Assembly (NCBI RefSeq): GCF_013416775.1
Contig: NZ_SZVI01000009.1
Span: 310,001 to 374,000, forward strand
Direction: 5' to 3'
DNA from: Rhodoferax sp. BLA1
GTDB taxonomy: Bacteria; Pseudomonadota; Gammaproteobacteria; Burkholderiales; Burkholderiaceae_C
Length of the DNA: 64,000 bases
Shown piece by piece: positions 8,099 to 20,023 of the stretch; the stretch's first letter is position 1; every line of letters starts with the position of its first letter. The position numbers and the translations under genes were made by a program. The notes under the pieces are model-generated. The model was given only the letters and a program-made list of their open reading frames with translations. It had not been told where the DNA came from and did no database searches.

Positions 8099-10145
8099 AT
8101 GCAAACTCCACAATCGGCTGGTCCACCGCGAGGCTGTCACCTTTGAGAGCCAGCACCTTGCCGACCACACCGTCGGCGGTGGCAAACAAGACGTTTTCCA
8201 TCTTCATGGCTTCGATCACCGCCACACGCTCACCCGCCACCACCTTCTGGCCGGGCTGCACCGCAACCTCGACCAGTAAACCGGGCATCGGTGACAACAC
8301 ATAACGGCTCATGTCCGGCGGCGCCTTGTAAGGCATCAGCGCATGCAGTTGCGCGGCATAGGGCAGCAACACCATCATGTCGACCTGGGTACCGTTGTGG
8401 ATGACCCGGATGGCCAGCGGTTTTTTGGCGGTACCACGTTCCACCTGGGCAACAAAGGGCTTGTCATTGCAGGTGCCCACCATGCGCACATGGCCAAACT
8501 TGGTCTCGCTGTGAATGCGGTAACTGTTGTTGCCCACCTCGATCGTGCCGGTGCGGGTGCGGTCGTTGAACTCAGGGATATGCGCCTTGTAGGACTGGCC
8601 GTTGCCGTTTTCACCCAAGGTGACTGCCACAAAATCTGCGCCGGTACGCAACTCGTGGCCTTCCATCTGCCCGGTGATCGAAGCCGCGCGATTGAGGTAA
8701 CGCCGGTTCACAAACACCGCCAGCGCCACCAGAAACTCGATGTTGCTGTGCGGCACGTCTTCGGCGCGGAAGCCTTTGCCGTAGTTTTCGGCAATAAAAC
8801 CGGTGTTGAAGTCACCGGCAACAAATTTCGGATGGGCCAACAGCGCGGCCTGGAACGGAATGTTGCTGGAGACACCACGGATCACAAAACCGTTGAGCGC
8901 TTCGCGCATCTTGGCAATCGCTTCCAGGCGGTCTTTGCCGTGCACGATCAGCTTGGCGATCATCGAGTCGTAAAACATCGGGATCTCGCCACCCTCTTGC
9001 ACACCGGTGTCGACGCGCACACCCTGCCATTTCGTCACGTCAGAAGCAAACATGCTCTCCTGCGGCGGCTGGAACTTGACCAGGCGGCCGGTGCTGGGCA
9101 GGAAGCCGCGAAACGGGTCTTCGGCATTGATGCGGCACTCCATGGCCCAGCCGTCACGTTTGACATCGGCCTGGGTCAGGGGCAAGGCCTCACCGGCGGC
9201 GACACGGATCATCAGTTCCACCAGATCTAGCCCGGTGATGCACTCGGTGACCGGGTGCTCCACCTGCAGCCGGGTGTTCATCTCGAGGAAATAGAAGCTC
9301 TGGTCCTTGCCGACCACAAACTCGACCGTGCCGGCGCTCTGGTACTTGACCGCCTTGGCCAGCGCCACTGCCTGCTCACCCATGGCTTGGCGGGTGGCAT
9401 CAGAGATGAAGGGTGACGGTGCTTCTTCGATGACTTTCTGGTGGCGACGTTGGATCGAACATTCACGCTCATTGAGGTAGACCACATTGCCCTGACTGTC
9501 GCCGATGAGCTGGATTTCGATGTGGCGCGGCTCTTCAACAAACTTCTCGATGAAGACGCGGTCGTCACCAAAGCTGTTGCGGGCTTCGTTTTTGCAGCTG
9601 GTGAAACCTTCGAACGCTTCCTTGTCGTTGAAGGCCACACGCAGGCCCTTGCCACCACCACCGGCGCTGGCCTTGATCATCACCGGGTAACCGATGCCCT
9701 TGGCGATCTCGACCGCCTGCTCAGATGTGTCGATGGCGTCGTTGACGCCCGGAATGCAGTTGACACCGGCCAGACCGGCCAGCTTCTTCGACTCGATCTT
9801 GTCGCCCATGGCAGCAATCGAATAGTGCTTGGGGCCGATGAAGACGATGCCTTCTTCTTCGACCCGTTTGGCGAATTCGGCGTTTTCACTCAGGAAACCG
9901 TAGCCCGGGTGAATGGCCTGGGCGCCGGTCTGTTTGCAGGCCGCGATGATCTTGTCGGCCAGCAGGTAACTCTCGCGGCTGGGCGCCGGGCCAATCAGCA
10001 CCGACTCGTCGGCCAGCGCCACATGGCGGGCGTCGCGGTCGGCTTCAGAAAACACAGCGACGGTCTGGATGCCCATCTTGCGGGCGGTGAGGATGACGCG
10101 GCAAGCGATCTCGCCCCGGTTGGCGATCAGAATTTTGGTAAACAT
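8097..10145 (-). CDS. pccA: Propionyl-CoA (acyl-CoA) carboxylase, biotin-containing alpha subunit
   Basis: Carboxylates biotin with ATP and bicarbonate, feeding propionyl-CoA to methylmalonyl-CoA. From the chosen ATG (MFTKILIANRGEIACRVI) it has 682 residues, preceded by GAGGAG at good spacing; an upstream in-frame start would overlap less plausibly. Domains in order: biotin carboxylase (ATP-grasp with KASAGGGGKGLRV near 160-172, EMNTRLQVEHPVTE near 290), BT domain, and C-terminal biotinyl domain with the biotinylated Lys in VIEAMKMEN. It follows pccB by 20 bases in the same operon. Confidence 0.93.
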   Translation of the reverse strand: MFTKILIANRGEIACRVILTARKMGIQTVAVFSEADRDARHVALADESVLIGPAPSRESYLLADKIIAACKQTGAQAIHPGYGFLSENAEFAKRVEEEGIVFIGPKHYSIAAMGDKIESKKLAGLAGVNCIPGVNDAIDTSEQAVEIAKGIGYPVMIKASAGGGGKGLRVAFNDKEAFEGFTSCKNEARNSFGDDRVFIEKFVEEPRHIEIQLIGDSQGNVVYLNERECSIQRRHQKVIEEAPSPFISDATRQAMGEQAVALAKAVKYQSAGTVEFVVGKDQSFYFLEMNTRLQVEHPVTECITGLDLVELMIRVAAGEALPLTQADVKRDGWAMECRINAEDPFRGFLPSTGRLVKFQPPQESMFASDVTKWQGVRVDTGVQEGGEIPMFYDSMIAKLIVHGKDRLEAIAKMREALNGFVIRGVSSNIPFQAALLAHPKFVAGDFNTGFIAENYGKGFRAEDVPHSNIEFLVALAVFVNRRYLNRAASITGQMEGHELRTGADFVAVTLGENGNGQSYKAHIPEFNDRTRTGTIEVGNNSYRIHSETKFGHVRMVGTCNDKPFVAQVERGTAKKPLAIRVIHNGTQVDMMVLLPYAAQLHALMPYKAPPDMSRYVLSPMPGLLVEVAVQPGQKVVAGERVAVIEAMKMENVLFATADGVVGKVLALKGDSLAVDQPIVEFA

Positions 10146-10165
10146 GTTCTTGTGCTCCTCAGGCC

Positions 10166-11698
10166 TTACAGGGGGATGTTGCCGTGTTTGCGCCACGGGT
10201 TCTCGATCTTTTTCTCGCGCAACATCACCAGGCTGCGGCAGATGCGTTTGCGCGTTTCGTGCGGCTGGATCACATCGTCGATGAAGCCACGTGCACCGGC
10301 CACAAACGGGTTGGCAAAACGGGCTTTGTATTCGGCTTCTTTGGCGGCGATTTTGTCGGGGTCACCCTTGTCTTCGCGGAAGATGATCTCCACCGCACCC
10401 TTGGCACCCATCACCGCAATCTCGGCATTGGGCCAGGCAAAGTTGACGTCACCACGCAGGTGTTTGGAGCTCATCACGTCGTAGGCGCCGCCATAGGCCT
10501 TGCGGGTGATCAGCGTGATCTTGGGCACGGTGCATTCGGCATAAGCGTAGAGCAGCTTGGCGCCGTGTTTGATGATGCCACCGTATTCCTGGGCGGTACC
10601 AGGCATGAAGCCAGGCACGTCAACAAAGGTGATCACCGGGATGTTGAACGCATCACAGAAGCGCACAAAACGCGCGGCCTTGACCGAGCTCTTGATGTCC
10701 AGGCAACCCGCCAGCACCAGCGGCTGGTTGGCGACAAAACCGACGGTCTGGCCCTGCATGCGGCCAAATCCGATGATCATGTTCTTGGCGTATTCGGGTT
10801 GCAGCTCGAAGAAGTCGCCGTCATCCACCGTCTTGGTGATCAGCTCCTTCATGTCGTAGGCCTTGTTGGGGTTGTCTGGGATCAAGGTGTCCAGGCTGAA
10901 CTCCTGGCGGTCGGCCGGGTCACCACTTTTGCGCACCGGGGGTTTTTCGCGGTTGTTGAGCGGCAGGTAGTTGTAGAGGCGGCGCATCAGCAGCAGCGCC
11001 TCCACATCGTTCTCAAACGCCATGTCGGCCACACCACTCTTGGTGGAGTGGCTGATGGCGCCACCCAGCTCCTCGGCGGTCACGTCCTCGTGGGTCACGG
11101 TCTTGACCACTTCGGGGCCGGTGACAAACATGTAGCTTGAATCTTTGACCATGAAGATGAAATCGGTCATGGCCGGTGAATACACCGCACCACCGGCGCA
11201 AGGGCCCATGATCAGGCTGAGCTGCGGAATCACACCGCTGGCCATCACATTGCGCTGGAACACGTCGGCATAACCACCCAGGCTGGCCACACCTTCCTGG
11301 ATGCGGGCGCCGCCAGAGTCGTTCAGGCCAATCACCGGTGCACCGACCTTCATGGCCTGGTCCATGATCTTGCAGATTTTTTCGGCATGCGCCTCAGACA
11401 AGGCGCCACCAAACACGGTGAAATCCTGGCTGAACACAAACACCAGGCGCCCGCTGATCATGCCGTAGCCGGTGACCACCCCGTCACCCGGGATCTTGTT
11501 GTTCTCCATGCCGAAGTCGATGCAACGGTGCTCGACAAACATGTCCCACTCTTCAAACGTGCCTTCATCGAGCAGCATCTCGATACGCTCACGCGCCGTC
11601 AATTTGCCTTTGTTGTGCTGGGCGTCGATGCGTTTTTGGCCGCCTCCCAGGCGGGCCAGTTCGCGCTTTTTGTCGAGAAGTTCAATGATGTCGTGCAT
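10166..11698 (-). CDS. pccB: Propionyl-CoA carboxylase, carboxyltransferase beta subunit
   Basis: A 510-residue carboxyltransferase that moves the carboxyl group from biotin to propionyl-CoA in a complex with PccA. It opens [20 protein letters not shown] and contains the N-lobe oxyanion motif [25 protein letters not shown] and the C-lobe [15 protein letters not shown], typical of PccB. The C-terminus [15 protein letters not shown] matches the family end. It sits between meaB upstream and pccA downstream on the same strand. Acetyl-CoA preference cannot be excluded, but the mutase and MeaB neighbours point to propionyl-CoA. Confidence 0.92.
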   Translation of the reverse strand: MHDIIELLDKKRELARLGGGQKRIDAQHNKGKLTARERIEMLLDEGTFEEWDMFVEHRCIDFGMENNKIPGDGVVTGYGMISGRLVFVFSQDFTVFGGALSEAHAEKICKIMDQAMKVGAPVIGLNDSGGARIQEGVASLGGYADVFQRNVMASGVIPQLSLIMGPCAGGAVYSPAMTDFIFMVKDSSYMFVTGPEVVKTVTHEDVTAEELGGAISHSTKSGVADMAFENDVEALLLMRRLYNYLPLNNREKPPVRKSGDPADRQEFSLDTLIPDNPNKAYDMKELITKTVDDGDFFELQPEYAKNMIIGFGRMQGQTVGFVANQPLVLAGCLDIKSSVKAARFVRFCDAFNIPVITFVDVPGFMPGTAQEYGGIIKHGAKLLYAYAECTVPKITLITRKAYGGAYDVMSSKHLRGDVNFAWPNAEIAVMGAKGAVEIIFREDKGDPDKIAAKEAEYKARFANPFVAGARGFIDDVIQPHETRKRICRSLVMLREKKIENPWRKHGNIPL

Positions 11699-11741
11699 GG
11701 TGTGGTATCTCTGAGGTCAGTAACAGTGACAAGGAGCAAAC

Positions 11742-11793
11742 AATTTAATAGCAAGCAGCCCTTATTTTGTCTGGGCTGCAAGCATATTCCGCG
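11742..11793. repeat. Partial dispersed repeat overlapping the meaB 3' end (copy 5)
   Basis: AATAGCAAGCAGCCCTTATTTTG with GGGCTGCAAGC keeps one GCCCTTAT arm and an AGC..GCT outer stem. It overlaps the last codons of meaB, so the C-terminus of that protein is partly repeat-encoded. Confidence 0.5.
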
Positions 11794-12754
11794 CTGCAGT
11801 CGAAGCAGCCATCCGGCCCTCTAGCACCTCGTGGGTCAACTTGGGCAACAGGGTTTGTACATCCGGATGCTGTCGGAAAGCTTGCTTGAGCCCCGCATCG
11901 ATACGTTCCCACATCCAGGCCAGCGCCTGGTTCTGGCGGCGGGTGACCTGTTTGCCGCTGCTGACTTGCAATTTTTTGAACTCCAGCACCTTGGCCCAGA
12001 AGGCATCCACACCCAGACCTTGCAGGGCACTGAGCTGGATCACCTGCGGGTGCCATACCTGTTCGTTGTGATGGGCGTTGTCCGGGTTGCCATGTAAGCC
12101 CAGTAGACGCAGGCTGGAGGAGATCTGCGCCTGCGCCCGGGTGGCGGCATTGGCATCCAGATCGGCCTTGTTGATGACCACCAGGTCAGCGATTTCCATC
12201 ACGCCTTTTTTGATGGCCTGCAAATCGTCACCCGCATTGGGCAACTGCATCAGCACAAACATGTCGGTCATGTTGGCCACCGTGGTCTCGCTCTGACCGA
12301 CACCCACGGTTTCGACAATCACCACGTCGTAACCAGCCGCCTCACACGCCAGCATGGACTCGCGGGTTTTCTCGGCCACACCACCCAGCGTGCCACTGCT
12401 GGGGCTGGGGCGGATGTAGGCGCGCTCGTTGACTGACAGGTGTTCCATACGGGTTTTGTCGCCCAGGATGGAACCACCCGAGACACTGCTGCTGGGATCC
12501 ACCGCCAGCACTGCCACCCGGTGCCCCTGGCCAATCAGGTACAAGCCCAGCGCCTCGATGAAGGTGGATTTGCCGACACCCGGCACACCGCTGATGCCGA
12601 GCCGAAAGGCCCGGCCGGTGTGCGGCAGCAGCGCCGTCAGCAGCTCATCGGCCTGCTGGCGATGGTCGGCCCGGGTGGATTCGAGCAGGGTGATGGCCTT
12701 GGCCATGGCGCGGCGTTGAACCGGGGCAGAACCATGAAGAATCGCTTCAAACAT
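11762..12754 (-). CDS. meaB: Methylmalonyl-CoA mutase-associated GTPase MeaB
   Basis: A G3E-family P-loop GTPase of about 330 residues that gates adenosylcobalamin loading and protects methylmalonyl-CoA mutase from inactivation. Motifs: Walker A GVPGVGKST, Walker B-like DVVIVETVGVGQSE, and the base-specificity motif NKAD. I chose the ATG giving MFEAILHGSAPVQRR; an in-frame TTG 33 bases upstream would overlap the preceding gene. It sits between the GNAT gene and pccB, in the mutase operon. The C-terminus NMLAAQTK runs into a repeat copy. Confidence 0.92.
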   Translation of the reverse strand: MFEAILHGSAPVQRRAMAKAITLLESTRADHRQQADELLTALLPHTGRAFRLGISGVPGVGKSTFIEALGLYLIGQGHRVAVLAVDPSSSVSGGSILGDKTRMEHLSVNERAYIRPSPSSGTLGGVAEKTRESMLACEAAGYDVVIVETVGVGQSETTVANMTDMFVLMQLPNAGDDLQAIKKGVMEIADLVVINKADLDANAATRAQAQISSSLRLLGLHGNPDNAHHNEQVWHPQVIQLSALQGLGVDAFWAKVLEFKKLQVSSGKQVTRRQNQALAWMWERIDAGLKQAFRQHPDVQTLLPKLTHEVLEGRMAASTAARNMLAAQTK

Positions 12755-12771
12755 ACTCAAACTGACACTCC

Positions 12772-13218
12772 CTACGACTGGAACCAACGGTAATCCAGAT
12801 CAAATTCAGATTCACCCACCTGAACAAACGCGTGACGCAGGTAGAAGCGGTTGGCATCACTGTGTTTCAGTGCCGACAAGGTGATGCCGCAAGCTTGCGC
12901 CACAGCCTGCGCTTTGGCCCACGCCATCACCCAAGCACCAATGCCTTGGCCTTGGTATGTGGGCCGAACATACAAATGGTCCAGGCGCAAGGCGGGCGGC
13001 TCAGAAGCTGAGTCCTGGCGCAGGGTGACAAAACCGACGCGCTCACCATCACGCACGATGTGTTTCATGGACTCAGGTTTGAACCCGGCCATCAGACGTT
13101 CGCGTGCCCGAGCCGGGTCGAAGCGCCCGAGACGCTCCAGGCTATCGCGCAAAGCCTCCACGCGAATCGCCAGCATGGCCTCGAAGTCTCCCCAGACAAC
13201 GGGAGCGAACGACAGCAC
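12772..13218 (-). CDS. GNAT-family N-acetyltransferase
   Basis: A 148-residue protein with the GNAT acetyl-CoA loop (YVRPTYQGQGIGAWVMAWA, about residues 87-105) and a C-terminal NRFYLRHAFVQVGESEFDLDYRW strand-helix region. The substrate is unknown. It lies between the mutase and meaB on the same strand, eight bases after the mutase stop and 17 bases before the meaB start, and so is probably co-transcribed. This invites a role in acylation of pathway components, but nothing in the sequence proves it. The start is an inferred GTG; a later Met at residue 15 is an alternative. Confidence 0.75.
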   Translation of the reverse strand: MLSFAPVVWGDFEAMLAIRVEALRDSLERLGRFDPARARERLMAGFKPESMKHIVRDGERVGFVTLRQDSASEPPALRLDHLYVRPTYQGQGIGAWVMAWAKAQAVAQACGITLSALKHSDANRFYLRHAFVQVGESEFDLDYRWFQS

Positions 13219-13226
13219 AGCAATAC

Positions 13227-15386
<2,160 letters not shown>

Positions 15387-15527
15387 GAGTCATGGCTCCA
15401 GTCGGCGATTCAAACAGTACACCTGCACTGCCCAACATACAGTGACGAGGCTTGCTAAAAAGCCCCTTGAGTTTACGTTATTTATAATTATTGATACAAA
15501 AAAATCTACCCAGCTTACAATTTCCAC

Positions 15528-16175
15528 ATGACTGCAAACGCTCTGGCTCCCCGTGCACTCTACGAAGAGGTAGCGGAACTCCTGCGCCAGCGTATTTTTG
15601 AACACGATCTCAAACCTGGCAGCTGGATCGACGAATTGAAGATCGCCGAGGCCTATGGCATCAGCCGCACGCCTTTGCGTGAAGCGCTCAAGGTGCTGGC
15701 GGCCGAAGGGCTGGTCACCATGAAGGTGCGCCGTGGCGCCTATGTGACCGAAGTCTCAGAGAATGATCTGGAGGATGTCTACCACTTGCTGGGCCTGCTT
15801 GAATCAGACGCAGCGGCGGTGGTGGCCCGCAAAGCCACCGACGAGCAAATGCTGAAATTGCAGGCACTTCATGACACGTTGGAACAATCGGTGCAACCAG
15901 AGCAAGTCAACCGGGAGCAATTTTTCATCATCAATGAGGAATTTCACATGCTGTTGCTGGAGATCGCCAACAACCGCTGGCGCAACCAGGTGGTGTCCGA
16001 CTTGCGCAAGGTGATGAAGTTGCACCGCCACGACTCCTTGTTGAAATCTGGCCGAGTGGAAGCATCCTTACAAGAGCACCGTGGCCTGATGACGGCCTTG
16101 CTGGCGCGTGATCCCGCTTTGAGCCAGCAGCGTATGCTGGATCACTTCAAATTCGGCCTGAAAGCCGCTAGCTGA
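15528..16175 (+). CDS. GntR-family (FadR/FCD type) transcriptional regulator
   Basis: A 215-residue regulator with an N-terminal winged helix ([21 protein letters not shown]...[19 protein letters not shown], about residues 10-65) and a C-terminal all-helical FCD ligand domain (residues 80-205). It carries a metal/ligand-type His set ([26 protein letters not shown]). It is divergent from the mutase operon across a 141-base AT-rich gap, so it most likely controls that operon in response to a propionate-pathway acid. The effector is inferred. Confidence 0.85.
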   Translation: MTANALAPRALYEEVAELLRQRIFEHDLKPGSWIDELKIAEAYGISRTPLREALKVLAAEGLVTMKVRRGAYVTEVSENDLEDVYHLLGLLESDAAAVVARKATDEQMLKLQALHDTLEQSVQPEQVNREQFFIINEEFHMLLLEIANNRWRNQVVSDLRKVMKLHRHDSLLKSGRVEASLQEHRGLMTALLARDPALSQQRMLDHFKFGLKAAS

Positions 16176-16206
16176 TTTTTTGGGATGTTGGGGGCAACTG
16201 CGTTGA

Positions 16207-16283
16207 TGGCCTGCCCGGAGGGGATCGAACCCCCGACCCACAGCTTAGAAGGCTGTTGCTCTATCCAACTGAGCTACGGGCAG
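16207..16283 (-). tRNA. tRNA-Arg (anticodon TCT)
   Basis: Reading the minus strand, the acceptor CTGCCCG pairs perfectly with CGGGCAG, and discriminator G is followed by encoded CCA. D-stem GCTC, anticodon loop CTTCTAAG giving TCT, and T-loop TTCGATC are all present. Length 77. Confidence 0.95.
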
Positions 16284-16300
16284 AGATCACGAGAGATGAA

Positions 16301-16377
<77 letters not shown>

Positions 16378-16504
16378 ACCTCGCCATTGTAATGGCTCGA
16401 GAGCGGCTTTTTGCCCAAAACCCGGTCAGTTACCTCGTTGACCCAGACTTTTTTGTAGATGAACTGAGGTGTTTGACACCCGGTGCATCCCAATCCCACG
16501 CAGC

Positions 16505-17269
16505 ATGAGTGAAAACGCACTGAGCCTTGCATGGCTGGAACCGGATGACGCGTTCCCTCCCGTGCACCACGCCTGGGGACACAGCTCGGACGCTCCCGGC
16601 TTGTTGTGTGCCGGTGGAGATTTGTCCGTAGACAGCTTGGTGCGTGCTTATCGGGCTGGCATCTTTCCGTGGTTCAGCCCGGGGCAACCCATTTTGTGGT
16701 GGAGCCCGGACCCCAGAATGGTGCTGAACCCCGCCGCATTTCGTCTACACACCTCTTTGAGAAAGACGCTCAAAAAGTTTGCCCACTCACCCCATTGCGA
16801 GATCCGGGTGGATTACGCCTTTGAAACCGTCATCCAGGCTTGTGCAGACAGCGGGCGTGGTGGGCAATCCGGAACCTGGATCGTACCGACCATGGTGCAG
16901 GCCTATGTGGCTTTACATCGGGCTGGCCTGGCACACAGCGTGGAAACCTGGGTACACGGAGAACTGGTGGGTGGTTTGTACTTTGTGGCGATCGGACGCG
17001 CCGTGTTTGGCGAGTCCATGTTTCACCGGGTGACCGACGCCTCAAAAATTGCCCTGGCTGCGCTGATCGCGTTGTGTCGCCACGCCGGGGTGCCGCAGAT
17101 TGATTGCCAACAGAATACGCGGCACCTGGCTTCCTTCGGCGCGGCGGAAACGCCCAGGACAACATTTGTGCAAGCTGTCACTGAGACCTTGCGGCAACCT
17201 GCGCCCGATTGGCGGTTCTCGCCCCTATACTGGAATGGTCTTCTGACCCCTGCGGCTGCCAACACGTGA
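16505..17269 (+). CDS. aat: Leucyl/phenylalanyl-tRNA-protein transferase
   Basis: Adds Leu or Phe from aminoacyl-tRNA to N-terminal Arg or Lys of proteins, marking them for ClpS/ClpAP (bacterial N-degron pathway). From ATG at 16505 it has 254 residues. Family signatures are GLLCAGGDLSVDSLVRAYRAGIFPW, ILWWSPDPRMVL, GGLYFVAIGRAVFGESMFHR and QIDCQQNTRHLASFGA. The stop overlaps the bpt start by four bases (GTGA), indicating translational coupling of the two N-degron enzymes. Confidence 0.95.
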   Translation: MSENALSLAWLEPDDAFPPVHHAWGHSSDAPGLLCAGGDLSVDSLVRAYRAGIFPWFSPGQPILWWSPDPRMVLNPAAFRLHTSLRKTLKKFAHSPHCEIRVDYAFETVIQACADSGRGGQSGTWIVPTMVQAYVALHRAGLAHSVETWVHGELVGGLYFVAIGRAVFGESMFHRVTDASKIALAALIALCRHAGVPQIDCQQNTRHLASFGAAETPRTTFVQAVTETLRQPAPDWRFSPLYWNGLLTPAAANT

Positions 17270-18003
17270 CCCATTCCCAGCGATTTGTCTCAGACATTCA
17301 GTACTACTCGACTGCTGTTTACCCTTGCAGTTATATGGAAGGCCGCCTGGCCAGGTCCCAGGTGGCAGCCCCCAGTGAGGCCATAGACGCTGAAAAATAC
17401 GACGTGTTGATACAAGCTGGTTTCCGGCGTAGTGGTTCTTTTGTGTACCGGCCACAGTGTGACAACTGCAAGGCTTGTTTGTCGATCCGTTTGCCTGTTG
17501 CAGATTTCAAGCCCAACCGAAGCCAAAAACGGGCCTGGGCCAAACACCAATCACTGACTTGCACGGTGATGAAACCCACTTTTTTGCCTGACCATTACGC
17601 CTTGTACAAGCGTTACCAAAAATCCCGACATCCGGGTGGTGGCATGGACATTGACGATGAAGCACAGTACACCGACTTTCTTGTGCGCTCCAATGTCCGG
17701 TCTTGGATGGTGGAATTCCGCGCGACCGTCCCGGGGCAGTCTGCGACGGAGCTCAAGATGGTGTCCATCATCGACCAGTTGAAAGACGGTCTGTCGGCTG
17801 TTTATACCTTTTACGCGCCCGAGCCGGGGCAAAACTATGGCACGTTCAATGTGCTGTGGCAGATCCAGCAGGCAAGGTCATTGGGTTTGAACTACCTCTA
17901 TCTGGGCTACTGGATCGAAGGCTGCCAGAAAATGGACTACAAATCCTGTTTCAAACCCTATGAACTGATGCAAAACGGGCTCTGGTTGCCCACACACCCT
18001 TAA
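17266..18003 (+). CDS. bpt: Aspartate/glutamate leucyltransferase (arginyl-transferase family)
   Basis: Transfers Leu to N-terminal Asp or Glu, the acidic branch of the bacterial N-degron pathway. I chose the GTG at 17266 (245 residues; THSQRFVSDIQYYSTAVYPCSY), because it overlaps the aat stop and matches usual length; an earlier in-frame start lies within aat. The N-terminal ATE domain carries CSY near residue 21 and CDNCKAC; the C-terminal GNAT-like domain has YLYLGYWIEGCQKMDYKSCFKPYE. Confidence 0.93.
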   Translation: MTHSQRFVSDIQYYSTAVYPCSYMEGRLARSQVAAPSEAIDAEKYDVLIQAGFRRSGSFVYRPQCDNCKACLSIRLPVADFKPNRSQKRAWAKHQSLTCTVMKPTFLPDHYALYKRYQKSRHPGGGMDIDDEAQYTDFLVRSNVRSWMVEFRATVPGQSATELKMVSIIDQLKDGLSAVYTFYAPEPGQNYGTFNVLWQIQQARSLGLNYLYLGYWIEGCQKMDYKSCFKPYELMQNGLWLPTHP

Positions 18004-18045
18004 ATTTCATAGGATAAAATATTCTGTTCATTTGTAGGAAGTCTC

Positions 18046-18825
18046 ATGCAAAAAACAGACTCGGGGATACCCTCTGTACCCACCGTGCAAGTCATTGAGA
18101 GAATGTTCACATTGATTGACATTCTGGCGTCCCGGGAAGATGCAATGTCCCTCAAGGAAATCAGCGAAAAAGCTGGTTTGCACGCCTCAACGGCGCACCG
18201 CATCCTCAATGATCTGGCCACTGGACGGTTTGTGGACCGGCCACAAGCGGGCAATTACCGCTTGGGCATGCGCCTGCTGGAACTCGGCAATCTTGTCAAA
18301 AATCGGCTCAATGTGCGTGACGCTGCACTGGAACCCATGCGGGAATTACATCGCGTCACCCAACAAACGATCAATTTGAGCGTGCGTCAAGGGGATGAAA
18401 TTGTGTATGTGGAGCGGGCCTACAGCGAACGCTCAGGCATGCAGGTGATTCGCGCCATTGGCGGCAGAGCACCCTTACACCTGACCTCGGTTGGCAAGCT
18501 TTTTCTGGCGTCTGACGAGCCACAAAGGATTCGAACATATGCCACCCGCACAGGTCTGAGTGGCCACACCAAAAACAGCCTGACCCAATTACCGGCACTT
18601 GAAAAAGAACTGGCCAAAGTCTGCCGCGACAATTACGCAACAGACAACGAAGAGCTTGAGTTAGGTGTGCGTTGTATGGCTGCCGGTATCTACGATGACC
18701 AGAGGAAATTACTGGCCGGCTTGTCTATTTCGGCACCTGCAGGACGAATGGACGAAGCATGGCTACCCAAACTGATGGCCACCGCCGCAGAGATATCCAG
18801 AAACCTGGGCTATCACTCGACCTGA
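18046..18825 (+). CDS. IclR-family transcriptional regulator
   Basis: A 259-residue regulator with an N-terminal winged helix (MFTLIDILASREDAMSLKEISEKAGLHASTAHRILNDL, residues 23-62) and an IclR effector domain with RAIGGRAPLHLTSVGKLFLA and ELGVRCMAAGIYD. It starts 42 bases after bpt with its own AGGAAGTCTC ribosome-binding site. It converges with the PBP7 gene, leaving two bases between stops. Its target is not apparent from neighbours. Confidence 0.85.
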   Translation: MQKTDSGIPSVPTVQVIERMFTLIDILASREDAMSLKEISEKAGLHASTAHRILNDLATGRFVDRPQAGNYRLGMRLLELGNLVKNRLNVRDAALEPMRELHRVTQQTINLSVRQGDEIVYVERAYSERSGMQVIRAIGGRAPLHLTSVGKLFLASDEPQRIRTYATRTGLSGHTKNSLTQLPALEKELAKVCRDNYATDNEELELGVRCMAAGIYDDQRKLLAGLSISAPAGRMDEAWLPKLMATAAEISRNLGYHST

Positions 18826-18826
18826 G

Positions 18827-19921
18827 TTAGCCTCCGACGACGGGCACACCCACTTTGGCGGATACGCGCCGTTCACCCGATTCGAGCCAATGCCGAACGC
18901 GTTCAGCGTCACCGAGACGGCTGAGCTTGCCTGCTGAATCCAAAAACACCATGATGAGTTTGCGCCCTGCCACACTGGCCTGCATTACCAGACAGCGGCC
19001 AGCTTCGGAGATATAACCGGTCTTTTGCAGCCCGATATCCCAAGTGGGGTTCTTTACCAAACGGTTGGTGTTGTTGTACTGCAGTGTGCGCCGACCAACA
19101 TCCACCTCAAAACCAGGTGAGGTGGTCAACTCCCGAAGCAAGGGATGCTGGTGTGCCATGTCTACCAGTTTGACCAAATCATGGGCACTGGACCGGTTGC
19201 TGCTGGACAGACCAGTTGGTTCAACATAGACGGTGTCTGCCATGCCCAAAGAACGCGCCTTGGCATTCATATGTGCCACAAACGTGGACAAGCCGCCGGG
19301 TGAAGTTCTTGCCAAGGCATGTGCAGCACGGTTTTCACTGGACATCAAAGCTAGGTGCAACAACTCACCTCGGGTCAACACACTGCCTACTTGCAGGCGC
19401 GAGCTGCTGTGTTTTTCGGTATCCACATCTTCTGAGGTGATGGCAATGGATTCGTCCATCGGCAAATGGGCCTCACTGATCAGCAAGCCCGTCATGAGTT
19501 TGGTCAAAGAGGCAATCGGCAACACAGCCTTGTCGTTCTTGCTGTAAAGAATCTCATTGGTCTGCTGGTCAACCACCAAGGCCACGCTGGATTTCAGATT
19601 GAGTTGATCTGACGCGGAATGCAAACCGGCGATTTGTCCGAAGGATGCCCTATCCACCACCGCCAGAGGCTTGGCTTGCACCCGTTTTCTAGCAATAACC
19701 ACGGCCACACGCCGCTTGCTCTGCGCAACAACTTTTTTGGACTTGCCCGCCTTTGCCTTGGCTACCTGTGCCTTGCTGACATGTGCTTTGGTTGCGTTGG
19801 CCTTGTTGGTTGCAGCGTGTGAGAGAGACAGCGGTGCCAATGCAAAAGCAACACAAAGGCCGATCAGGCAGACCAAGCTCCGTGACTTTCTGCCCAATAA
19901 ACGCTGCTGATAAATTGTCAT
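18827..19921 (-). CDS. pbpG: D-alanyl-D-alanine endopeptidase (penicillin-binding protein 7)
   Basis: A 364-residue S11-family serine peptidase acting on peptidoglycan cross-links in the periplasm. It has a signal peptide (SLVCLIGLCVAFALAPLSLSHA, residues 15-36), then an Ala/Lys-rich linker (residues 37-85). The catalytic triad motifs are SLTK (in LPIASLTKLMTG), SEN (MSSENRAAHALA) and KTG (GLQKTGYISEAG). The basic Ala-Lys spacer is longer than usual and may bind peptidoglycan or DNA; this is speculative. Confidence 0.88.
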   Translation of the reverse strand: MTIYQQRLLGRKSRSLVCLIGLCVAFALAPLSLSHAATNKANATKAHVSKAQVAKAKAGKSKKVVAQSKRRVAVVIARKRVQAKPLAVVDRASFGQIAGLHSASDQLNLKSSVALVVDQQTNEILYSKNDKAVLPIASLTKLMTGLLISEAHLPMDESIAITSEDVDTEKHSSSRLQVGSVLTRGELLHLALMSSENRAAHALARTSPGGLSTFVAHMNAKARSLGMADTVYVEPTGLSSSNRSSAHDLVKLVDMAHQHPLLRELTTSPGFEVDVGRRTLQYNNTNRLVKNPTWDIGLQKTGYISEAGRCLVMQASVAGRKLIMVFLDSAGKLSRLGDAERVRHWLESGERRVSAKVGVPVVGG

Positions 19922-20023
19922 GACCTTGGCTCCTCACCGCGCTAAACCGAAGGCCGCAGTTTAATCTGAAAAGTCTCGCCGTACCAAGTACTTGCGAGAC
20001 TTTCTTAAACCAATGTGCGGTGT

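Noticed and set aside
15387..15527. Cobalamin riboswitch before the mutase operon
   Set aside because: The gap is only 141 bases and I saw no B12-box; it looks like an ordinary AT-rich divergent promoter region.
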